Assembly: GCA_021801545.1 (NCBI GenBank)
Contig: JAJYXX010000218.1
Span: 1-15,478 of the forward strand
Source: Chloroflexota bacterium
GTDB taxonomy: Bacteria > Chloroflexota > Limnocylindria > Limnocylindrales > CSP1-4
Direction: 5' to 3'
Length of the DNA: 15,478 nt
The notes beneath the pieces are model-generated. The model searched no databases, was not told the DNA's origin, and saw only the letters and a list, made by a program, of their open reading frames with translations. Position numbers and translations under genes: made by a program. Position 1 is the first letter of the stretch. Every line of letters begins with the position of its first letter. This document shows positions 1 through 5,449 of the stretch, piece by piece.

Positions 1-1213
1 CGAAGTTGCGCCGGATGTTCTCCTCGGTCTCGGAGCCCTTCTGGTGACCGACGACGACGACGCGCCGGCCGTCGATCCGGGCGAGGCCGGCGACGATCGC
101 CGGGTCGTCGCCGAAGCAGCGGTCGCCATGGAGCTCGACGAACTCCTCGGCCATCGTCGCGAGCAGCTCGAGCGTCCGCGGGCGGCGCAGGTTCCGAGCG
201 AGCTGGACGCGGGCCCAGACGCGCGCCTGGGCGTCGGCCGGTTCCTCGCCGTCGCCGGCCGCACCATCCCGACCGCTCGTCGGGCCACCGTGGCTGTCCG
301 GCACGACCCGCTCGGCCAGAGCGGAGAGGAACGAGAGCGGCCGGAACGGCGCCACGGCGGGGCTCTCGATGAAGGCCGGCGTCGCGCCGGCGGGGACGAG
401 GTAGCGCAGGAGCGCGCCGAGCTCGTGGCGGAGCTCGGCGCGGGGCACGACCCGGTCGAGGAAACCATGGGCGAACAGAAACTCGGAGCGCTGGAACCCC
501 GGGGGCAGCTCCTGGGAGATCGTGCCCGCGCTGACGCGCGCGCCGGCGAATCCGATCAGGGCGTTCGGCTCGGCGATGTTCACGTCGCCGACGGCCGCGA
601 ACGAGGCAAAGACGCCGCCGGTCGTCGGGTCGCTGAGGACCGAGATGTAGGGGACGCCGGCCGCCTTCAGGCGCTCGATCGCGGCCAGCGTCTTGACGAG
701 CTGCATGAGGGCGAGCGTGCCCTCCTGCATCCGCGCCCCGCCCGAGGCCGAGACGATGACGAGCGGCAGGCGCTCGGCAAGGGCGCCCTCGGCGGCCCGG
801 GTCACCTTCTCCCCGACAACCGAACCCATCGAGCCGCCCATGAACCCGAAGTCCATGGCGCAGATCGCGACCGGGCGGCCGTCGATCGCGCCGGTGCCCC
901 AGACCGCGGCGTCGCGCAGCCCGGTTGCCATCTGGGCGGCCGCCAGGCGGTCCGGGTAGGGCTTCGAGTCGACGAAGCCGAGGGGGTCGACGGACTGCAG
1001 ACCGGCGTCGCGCTCCTGCCAGGTCCCGGGATCGAGGAGCTGATCGAGTCGGGCCCGGGCCGGGAGCCGGAAGTGGTGGCCGCAGCTCGGGCAGACGCGG
1101 AGGACCTTGTCGAGTTGCTTGTTGAAGAGCATCTCGCCACAGCCGGGGCACTTCGTCCAGAGGTCCGGCGGGTAGGTGGCACGGCGGGGCCGGAACGGCA
1201 GGTTGATCGGCAT
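1..1213 (-). CDS. accDA: Fused acetyl-CoA carboxylase carboxyltransferase, beta-alpha (AccD-AccA), 3' end cut by window edge
   Basis: This cytosolic enzyme transfers the carboxyl group from carboxybiotin to acetyl-CoA to give malonyl-CoA, the first step of fatty-acid synthesis. One uninterrupted frame of 404 codons is visible. Residues 1-300 are AccD: a zinc ribbon with Cys22, Cys25, Cys41 and Cys44, then the crotonase-type core with GGSMGSVVGEK (126-136) and SASGGARMQEG (155-165). Residues 305-326 are a Gly/Asp/Glu-rich linker. From about 327 the sequence is AccA: TLELLATMAEEF (347-358), GLARIDGR (376-383) and VVGHQKGSETEENIRRNF (387-404). The rest of AccA, about 200 residues by family length, lies beyond position 1. 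The start is the ATG right after the upstream stop, with a 4-bp gap and no clear SD, so it is probably translationally coupled. Fused AccDA chains are known in some bacteria, for example Corynebacterium. The identity is secure. Confidence 0.95.
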   Translation of the reverse strand, partial: MPINLPFRPRRATYPPDLWTKCPGCGEMLFNKQLDKVLRVCPSCGHHFRLPARARLDQLLDPGTWQERDAGLQSVDPLGFVDSKPYPDRLAAAQMATGLRDAAVWGTGAIDGRPVAICAMDFGFMGGSMGSVVGEKVTRAAEGALAERLPLVIVSASGGARMQEGTLALMQLVKTLAAIERLKAAGVPYISVLSDPTTGGVFASFAAVGDVNIAEPNALIGFAGARVSAGTISQELPPGFQRSEFLFAHGFLDRVVPRAELRHELGALLRYLVPAGATPAFIESPAVAPFRPLSFLSALAERVVPDSHGGPTSGRDGAAGDGEEPADAQARVWARVQLARNLRRPRTLELLATMAEEFVELHGDRCFGDDPAIVAGLARIDGRRVVVVGHQKGSETEENIRRNF

Positions 1214-1217
1214 CGGG

Positions 1218-1784
1218 TCAGTCCGGTACGGGGCTGCCGGCGGGGGCAGCGTGAGCGGCACGGACCGCGTGGGCGGCGCGAGCGGCGCGAGCCATCGGGC
1301 CGACGGGCGAACGACTCCGACGCCAGGCAAGGTACGCCGCGCCGGCGAGCGAGAGTGCCGCCGAGGTGAGCGCGCCGCCGACGATCAGGGGTCGCGACAG
1401 CGGGACCGGCGAGCTGGCCGGGATGGCCGGGATGGCGGTCGGTGCGGCGGTCGGTGCGGCCGATGCGCCCGGAAGCGCCCGCCAGGCGGCTGGCGATGAC
1501 GGCGAACCGACCAGCTCGCCCGCCCCGGCCGCCGCCTCGGCCGACCACATCCCGGCCGCCGCCTCGGCGAGCCGGGCCGCCAGGCGTTCCTCGAACCGGA
1601 ACGACGGGTGGACGCGGACGAGGTCGATCGAGAGGCGGCGAGCCGCCCGCCGGAGCGCCGGCGGGAGCACTGCGTCCGAGGGCGCGTCGGCGGCGCCACG
1701 CTCACCGGCCAGGAGCAGCGACTCGAGATAGCGGTCCGTGACGAGCGCCTCGATCTCCGCCCCCTCGTGCCTGAAGAGGATCAT
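1218..1784 (-). CDS. Single-pass membrane protein, possible anti-sigma factor for the adjacent ECF sigma factor
   Basis: The predicted protein has 188 residues. I do not recognise its family. Residues 1-80 are soluble and charged (EGAEIEALVTDRYLESLLLAG near the N-terminus; HPSFRFEERLAARLAEA at 59-75). Residues 86-128 are an Ala/Pro/Ser-rich stretch, and one hydrophobic segment, about 132-155 (LIVGGALTSAALSLAGAAYLAW), is followed by Arg residues. The tail, 157-188, is Ala/Arg-rich and looks disordered. The ATG overlaps the stop of the sigma gene by four bases (ATGA), so the two are surely co-translated, and accDA starts four bases after its stop. A soluble N-terminus plus one membrane helix immediately after an ECF sigma gene is the classic anti-sigma arrangement. 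No zinc-binding HxxxCxxC motif of the ZAS type is present, so the anti-sigma role is inferred from position and topology only. Confidence 0.7.
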   Translation of the reverse strand: MILFRHEGAEIEALVTDRYLESLLLAGERGAADAPSDAVLPPALRRAARRLSIDLVRVHPSFRFEERLAARLAEAAAGMWSAEAAAGAGELVGSPSSPAAWRALPGASAAPTAAPTAIPAIPASSPVPLSRPLIVGGALTSAALSLAGAAYLAWRRSRSPVGPMARAARAAHAVRAAHAAPAGSPVPD

Positions 1785-2416
1785 CGTCGGCCGCCGGTCT
1801 CGAGGTCGCGGGCGACGCTCCGCAGCGCGCGGTGGATCAGGACGCGCACCGCGCCCTCCGAGCGCCCGAGGACCCCGGCGATCTCGGCCGTCGACATCTC
1901 TTCGACGAAGCGCAGCACGAGCGCGCGCCGGCGGTCGGCGGGCAGACGGCCGACGGCGGCCCAGGCAGCCCGCGCCTCGTCGCGGACCGCGGCCCGACCC
2001 TCGACGTCGAGGGGATCGGCGATCACAGCGGCCGCCTCGAGCGGCAGCTCAGGGTGCCGGCGGCGGCCGCGGTGCTGGTTGGCGACGGCATTCCGGGCGA
2101 TCTGGAAGAGCCAGACGCGGAAGGTCGAGGCGCCCTCGCCGTCGGCCGGGGCGGCGCGCTCCTCGAAGCGCGGCAGGGCGGCGAGCGCCTGGAGGAACGT
2201 CCGCTCGGTCGCATCCTCGGCCTCGTGGTGATCGCCGAGTTCGTAGTAGGCGTAGCTGTACACCTGGGCGAGGTACTTCCGGTAGAGGGCATCGAAGCGC
2301 CTCGGGTCGCGGCGGGCGGCCTCGACGAGGGCCCGGTCGCGATCGAGGTAGGCGACGCGCGAGTGCTGCCGCGCCTCCACGGCCGCACCTACTCTCCTAA
2401 ACACCGGGCGGCCCAT
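1781..2416 (-). CDS. ECF-family RNA polymerase sigma factor
   Basis: The predicted protein has 211 residues and directs RNA polymerase to a specific promoter set. Region 2 lies at about 41-120: FDALYRKYLAQVYSYAYY, then DATERTFLQAL (68-78) for core binding, and FRVWLFQIARNAVANQHRGRRR (99-120) for -10 recognition. A linker follows, then region 4 at 158-205 with LPADRRRALVLRFVEEMSTAEIA and the helix-turn-helix ending in GRSEGAVRVLIHRALRS. This is the short two-domain form with no C-terminal extension. The ATG at 2416 lies 4 bp after the birA stop with no good SD. An alternative GTG at 2380 (residue 13) has AGGAG and AGGTG stretches upstream, so the true N-terminus may be 12 residues shorter. The next gene overlaps by 4 bp and encodes a membrane protein that may hold this factor inactive. 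The target promoters are unknown. Confidence 0.92.
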   Translation of the reverse strand: MGRPVFRRVGAAVEARQHSRVAYLDRDRALVEAARRDPRRFDALYRKYLAQVYSYAYYELGDHHEAEDATERTFLQALAALPRFEERAAPADGEGASTFRVWLFQIARNAVANQHRGRRRHPELPLEAAAVIADPLDVEGRAAVRDEARAAWAAVGRLPADRRRALVLRFVEEMSTAEIAGVLGRSEGAVRVLIHRALRSVARDLETGGRR

Positions 2417-2420
2417 CGCG

Positions 2421-3431
2421 TTACACCGCCCCGGCCAGGCGCAGGTGCCGGATCTCGCCGCTCAGGACGGCTCGCTCGCCCGTCGGCGCGAGGGGATCCT
2501 CGACCAGCAGGGCGCCCGAATCCGGGTCCGCCCCGACGGCGCGGACGACCTCGCTCGACCCGTCGGGCAGCGTCAGCCGGACGAGGCGCCGGTTCGTCAG
2601 CTGGCGGTCGAGCCAGTCGCCGGCAGCGAACCGCCCGGCGCGCAGGGCGAGCGTCCGCGGCTCGAGGCGCGAGAGGAAGGCGTCGAGCAGGAGGGCGTGG
2701 TCGATTGGCCGGCCCCCGGAGGCCTCCCGGAGACTCGTCATCTCGGTCGCCAGCTCGACCGGGAACTCGCTCGCCGGCCAGTCCGCGTTGACGCCGATCC
2801 CGACCACGACCTGCGGGTCGGCCGAGCCAAGCCCCCGGGTCTCGCCGAGGACACCGGCGACCTTACGGACGGAGCCCCCGCCGCCGGCCTCGGGAACGCC
2901 GGCCGGAGTGCTGCTCCCGGCGATGCCCGCCCGGGCGCTGCTCCCGGCGACGCCCGCCCGGGCGCTGCTCCCGGCGACGCCGGCGGTCTCGATGACGAGG
3001 TCGTTCGGCCATTTCAGGCGGATCGCCCGATCACGCAGGCCGGCGACCTCCTCGGCTGCGTCGGCCATCGCGAGCGAGACGATCGCGGCCAGGCGCCAGG
3101 CGTGCCGCGGCGCGAGCCAGGTGGGCCGGAAGCCGACCGACAGGAGGAGCGCCCGACCGGCCGGCGCCTGCCACGAGCGGCCTTCGCGGCCCCGGCCGGC
3201 CGACTGTTCGTCGGCGACGGCGAGGCAGACCTCCAGGGTGCCGGCGGCGAGCCAGTCGCGGACGATGTCGTTAGTCGACAGGACGGCGCCGAAGCGCTCC
3301 TGGCGCGAGAGGAACGGTGCCTCGTCCGCCGGGTCGTGGCCGGGCGTCGCGCCGCCGTCAGGAGACAGCGGTCGTTCCGTCGGCGCCAAAAGCCGCCGCG
3401 CGGAGTGAGGCAGTCGCGTCGAGGGTGGCAT
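2421..3431 (-). CDS. birA: Biotin--[acetyl-CoA-carboxylase] ligase, no DNA-binding domain
   Basis: The enzyme activates biotin as biotinyl-AMP and attaches it to the carrier-protein lysine of acetyl-CoA carboxylase. The predicted 336 residues show LSTNDIVRDW (51-60), the adenylate-binding SAGRGREGRSW (77-87), KWPNDLVIE (140-148), KVAGVLGETR (190-199), VVVGIGVNADW (208-218), and a C-terminal SH3-like domain (about 283-332). No winged-helix precedes the catalytic core, so it is a monofunctional ligase rather than a BirA-type repressor. An insert at 150-188 contains three 9-residue GVAGSSARA-like repeats between the KWPND and KVAGVL strands. The ATG at 3431 overlaps the lysC 3' end by 74 bp but has GGAGA (3438-3442) with a 6-nt spacer, and no in-frame ATG or GTG occurs before the catalytic core. 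Its likely substrate partner gene, accDA, is three genes downstream. Confidence 0.93.
   Translation of the reverse strand: MPPSTRLPHSARRLLAPTERPLSPDGGATPGHDPADEAPFLSRQERFGAVLSTNDIVRDWLAAGTLEVCLAVADEQSAGRGREGRSWQAPAGRALLLSVGFRPTWLAPRHAWRLAAIVSLAMADAAEEVAGLRDRAIRLKWPNDLVIETAGVAGSSARAGVAGSSARAGIAGSSTPAGVPEAGGGGSVRKVAGVLGETRGLGSADPQVVVGIGVNADWPASEFPVELATEMTSLREASGGRPIDHALLLDAFLSRLEPRTLALRAGRFAAGDWLDRQLTNRRLVRLTLPDGSSEVVRAVGADPDSGALLVEDPLAPTGERAVLSGEIRHLRLAGAV
2908..2988. repeat. Three tandem 27-bp units inside birA
   Basis: Three consecutive 27-bp units (2908-2934, 2935-2961, 2962-2988) each carry a gctgctcccggcga core on the plus strand. Units 1 and 2 differ at very few bases, and unit 3 diverges at its end. 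On the coding strand each gives nine residues of the form GVAGSSARA, so copy-number change would keep the birA frame. The near-identity of the units suggests recent slippage expansion. Confidence 0.9.
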
Positions 3432-4731
3432 CGACGGTCTCCGGTCGCTCGAGCTCGAAGGCGGCGTGGAGAGCGCGGACGGCCGTTTCGAGCGCGTCTT
3501 CGGCGATCATGCAGGTGATCCGGATCTCGCTCGTCGTGATCATCTCGATGTTCACCCCAGCGTCCGCGAGGGCCCCGAACATCCGGGCCGCGTAGCCCGG
3601 GGCGTTCTGGATGCCAGCCCCCACGATCGACACCTTGGCGACGCTCGAGTCGGTCGTCAGCTCCCGGAACCCGAGCTCCCGGGCGATCGGGTCGAGGATC
3701 CGCTTCGCCTTCGCCAGCTCCACCCGGGGCACGGTGAACGAGAGATCGGTCGCGCCGCGGTGACCGACGTTCTGGACGATCATGTCGACGTTGATCCCGG
3801 CCTCGGCCAGCGGTTCGAAGACGCTCCGCGCGACGCCGGGCCGATCCGGCACCTCGACGAGCGTCACCTTCGCCACGTTCCGGTCGTGGGCGAGGCCGCG
3901 GACCTTGTTGCGCTGCTCCACGAGCGGGTCCTCCTTGATGAGCGTGCCCGGGGCGTCCTCGAACGAGCTGAGGACCTCGATGACGACGCCGTTCACCCAG
4001 CCGAGCTCGACCGCCCGGGTCTGCATCACCTGGGCGCCCTGGTGGGCGAGCTCGAGCATCTCCTCGTAGCCGATGACGTCGAGCTGGCGGGCATCGGGCA
4101 CGACCCGGGGGTCGGCGGTGTAGATGCCGCGGACGTCGGTGAAGATCTGGCAGCGGTCGGCGTTCAGGCGGGCGGCGAGCGCGACCGCGGTCGTGTCCGA
4201 GCCGCCCCGGCCGAGGGTCGTCGTCTCGGCCGCATGGACGACGGCGGCCGGCGCCGCGGCACTGCCGCTCGCGTCGGCCTTGCCCGGCGCCTCGAGCACG
4301 CTCTGGCTGATCCCCTGGAAGCCGGCCACGATGACGACCTTGCCGGCCGCGATCTCGGCCCGGACCCGGCTTGGATCGACGTTCGCGATCCGAGCCTTGC
4401 CGTAGCGGCCGTCGGTCGAGATGCCGGCCTGGGCGCCGGTCAGCGAGATCGCCGGGACGCCGAGCGCGTGGAGGGCCATCGAGACGAGCGTCGCGCTCTG
4501 GTGCTCGCCGGTCGCGAGCAGCATGTCGAGCTCGCGCGGATCGGGATCATCGGTGATCGCGCCGGCCAGGGCGAGCAGCTCGTCGGTCGTGTCGCCCATG
4601 GCCGACACGACGACGCACAGGTCCGACCCGTTCGCGCGCTCGCGGGCGATCCGCCGGGCGACGCGCCGGATCCGGTCGGCGTTGGCGACCGACGAGCCGC
4701 CGAACTTCTGGACAATGAGCGGGGCTGACAT
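3358..4731 (-). CDS. lysC: Aspartate kinase with two C-terminal ACT domains
   Basis: It phosphorylates L-aspartate, the committed step of the lysine/threonine/methionine pathway, in the cytosol. The predicted 457 residues show VQKFGGSSVANADRI (7-21), VVSAMGDTTDELL (41-53), LLATGEHQSA (71-80), TLGRGGSDTTAVALA (172-186) and FTDVRGIYTADPRVV (197-211). ACT domain 1 lies at about 287-350 (VTLVEVPDRPGVA, INVDMIVQNV) and ACT domain 2 at about 365-425 (VSIVGAGIQNAPG, EMITTSEIRITCMIAEDAL). Both carry the segments that bind the lysine/threonine effector in relatives, so feedback inhibition is likely. An Ala/Ser/Gly-rich insert of about 23 residues (145-168) separates the FQG strand from TLGRGG; it is absent in the Corynebacterium enzyme as I recall it. 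The ATG at 4731 has no SD but a TAGAAT box eight bases upstream. birA overlaps the 3' end. Confidence 0.97.
   Translation of the reverse strand: MSAPLIVQKFGGSSVANADRIRRVARRIARERANGSDLCVVVSAMGDTTDELLALAGAITDDPDPRELDMLLATGEHQSATLVSMALHALGVPAISLTGAQAGISTDGRYGKARIANVDPSRVRAEIAAGKVVIVAGFQGISQSVLEAPGKADASGSAAAPAAVVHAAETTTLGRGGSDTTAVALAARLNADRCQIFTDVRGIYTADPRVVPDARQLDVIGYEEMLELAHQGAQVMQTRAVELGWVNGVVIEVLSSFEDAPGTLIKEDPLVEQRNKVRGLAHDRNVAKVTLVEVPDRPGVARSVFEPLAEAGINVDMIVQNVGHRGATDLSFTVPRVELAKAKRILDPIARELGFRELTTDSSVAKVSIVGAGIQNAPGYAARMFGALADAGVNIEMITTSEIRITCMIAEDALETAVRALHAAFELERPETVDATLDATASLRAAAFGADGTTAVS
3438..3442 (-). promoter_or_regulatory. Shine-Dalgarno supporting the birA start inside lysC
   Basis: GGAGA lies six bases before the ATG at 3431, within the lysC 3' coding region. 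It supports the long birA reading in spite of the 74-bp overlap with lysC. Confidence 0.5.
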
Positions 4732-4739
4732 CGCCCGGC

Positions 4740-4745
4740 ATTCTA
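4740..4745 (-). promoter_or_regulatory. Candidate -10 box for leaderless lysC transcript
   Basis: On the minus strand TAGAAT, one mismatch from TATAAT, is followed by eight bases and then the lysC ATG. That spacing would put the transcription start at or next to the ATG. No SD lies in the gap and no convincing -35 lies upstream. It is an A/T island in otherwise very GC-rich DNA. Confidence 0.45.
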
Positions 4746-4779
4746 CCAGCGGCCGGCCGTCGGGCCCCCGGTCGCCCGG

Positions 4780-4914
4780 TCAGGCGCGGCACCCCGGGCA
4801 GGCGTCGTCGCCCCCTCCGCTCAGGCGCGGCACCCGCCGGTCAGGCGCGGCACCCCGGGTCAGGCGTCGTCGCCCCCTCCGCTCAGGCGCGGCACCCCGG
4901 GTCAGGCGCGGCGT
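4780..4914. repeat. Imperfect ~20-bp tandem repeats between the 62-aa membrane gene and lysC
   Basis: The 11-mer tcaggcgcggc starts at 4780, 4821, 4841, 4883 and 4902. A longer unit of 41-42 bp (4780-4820 and 4841-4882) is duplicated almost exactly and contains a related caggcgtcgtcg segment. The CAGGCG cores are spaced 18-23 bp apart, about two helical turns. The last copy holds the stop codon and final codons of the upstream membrane-protein gene, so the array reads as repeated copies of that 3' end, each with a TGA on the minus strand. There are no unique spacers, so it is not a CRISPR. Confidence 0.85.
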
Positions 4915-5090
4915 ACCGACCAGAGCACGAAGACCGCGAGCACAAGCCCGACGATGACGAGGACGGCGCTGCCGGGCAGGATGCCGTTCATCGTCTGGAC
5001 GATCCCGCCGATGATCGCGCCGATGATCTCGAGCGATCGCGAGATCAGGGTACTGAACCCGTGGCCGAGGGCGGTCGTCAGATCTCCCAT
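4902..5090 (-). CDS. Small membrane protein, 62 residues, unknown function
   Basis: The predicted product is short and strongly hydrophobic. An N-terminal amphipathic part (MGDLTTALGHGFSTLISRSL) is followed by two hydrophobic stretches, about 21-34 (EIIGAIIGGIVQTM) and 41-57 (SAVLVIVGLVLAVFVLW), ending in the positive tail SVRRA. This fits one or two membrane helices with a cytosolic C-terminus. Its hydrophobic pattern, unlike the Arg-rich antisense readings around it, is the main reason to believe it is coding. I see no SD and no clear promoter directly upstream of the ATG at 5090. It lies alone between thrB (346 bp upstream) and lysC (170 bp downstream), and its stop codon falls inside the repeat array. 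I do not recognise a family. Confidence 0.6.
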   Translation of the reverse strand: MGDLTTALGHGFSTLISRSLEIIGAIIGGIVQTMNGILPGSAVLVIVGLVLAVFVLWSVRRA

Positions 5091-5157
5091 GCGCTGAGTC
5101 TCGCGCGGCGGTCAAGGTCCGGCCAACGCGGCCCCGGTCGCTCCGCGCCGTGCCCCA

Positions 5158-5181
5158 CCCGCTCCGGAGCGGGCCCGCTCC
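5158..5181. other. Two overlapping perfect 16-bp palindromes
   Basis: cccgctccggagcggg (5158-5173) and ggagcgggcccgctcc (5166-5181) are each perfectly self-complementary and share eight bases. Either could form a stem, giving mutually exclusive structures in RNA. There is no loop or U-tract, so a standard intrinsic terminator is not supported. It may be a protein-binding site or an RNA structure in the 5' leader of the small membrane gene. Confidence 0.5.
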
Positions 5182-5270
5182 GCCCACTTCGACCGAGGAG
5201 CGCGGCGTCCGTTCCTCCGTCGCCTCCCGTGAACGCAGCGCGGCCTGTGTTGCGCCCGCCGCGAAGACCT

Positions 5271-5308
5271 TTCGATCTCGTACTTCGATCTCGTACTACG
5301 AAATCGAA
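5271..5308. promoter_or_regulatory. Operator-like array: three half-sites, two forming a near-perfect dyad
   Basis: The 13-mer ttcgatctcgtac occurs twice in direct tandem (5271-5283 and 5284-5296). It is followed at once by tacgaaatcgaa (5297-5308), the reverse complement of the first 12 bases with one mismatch. Positions 5284-5308 therefore form a 25-bp dyad centred on 5296, with an extra half-site beside it. The stretch is visibly richer in A/T than its surroundings. This is the form of a binding site for a dimeric regulator. The regulator is not identifiable here. The nearest genes that could be controlled are the 62-residue membrane protein and, through it, lysC. Confidence 0.6.
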
Positions 5309-5314
5309 GGAAAT

Positions 5315-5360
5315 GGCCAGGAGGCAGCGGCCCCGGCGGCCAGGAGGCAGCGGCCCCGGC
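5315..5360. repeat. Two exact tandem copies of a 23-bp unit
   Basis: ggccaggaggcagcggcccc followed by ggc is present at 5315-5337 and again at 5338-5360, and the first bases of a third copy (ggcca) follow at 5361. The copies are identical, which suggests recent duplication. Confidence 0.9.
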
Positions 5361-5365
5361 GGCCA

Positions 5366-5449
5366 ACCGGGGCGAGATCAGCCGACCGGGGCGACGCGCG
5401 ACCGACCGGGGCGAGATCAGACGATCCCGGCGCCGCTCAGCCGACCGGG
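5366..5449. repeat. Repeats re-iterating the thrB 3' end and stop codon
   Basis: accggggcga-type motifs start at 5366, 5385, 5405 and 5444. The 16-mer accggggcgagatcag is exact at 5366-5381 and 5405-5420. The 13-mer tcagccgaccggg, which is the thrB stop codon plus its last codons at 5437-5449, recurs exactly at 5378-5390. The spacing of 19-20 bp or its double resembles the array next to lysC. Confidence 0.8.

Larger units (their letters stand above)
5091..5436. other. 346-bp spacer between thrB and the small membrane gene
   Basis: No convincing gene lies here: the readings that span it are Arg/Pro/Ser-rich and unlike any family. From right to left it holds short repeats continuing the thrB 3' end (5366-5436), a duplicated 23-mer (5315-5360), a lower-GC operator-like dyad (5271-5308), and two overlapping GC-rich palindromes (5158-5181). 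Positions 5182-5270 show nothing I can name. It may serve as the thrB terminator region and the promoter region of the small membrane gene. Confidence 0.7.

Noticed and set aside
44..1369. Long plus-strand open frame opposite accDA
   Set aside because: The translation is Arg/Gly/Asp-rich and matches nothing. The minus strand encodes an unambiguous AccD-AccA protein, and long antisense frames are expected at this GC content.
3466..4728. Long plus-strand open frame opposite lysC
   Set aside because: It is an antisense shadow of a clear aspartate kinase with full motif set.
4780..4914. CRISPR array
   Set aside because: Units are tandem and imperfect with no unique spacers of constant length, and no cas gene is in the window.
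5158..5181. Intrinsic terminator of the thr operon
   Set aside because: The palindromes have no loop and no U-run, and lie over 250 bp past the thrB stop.
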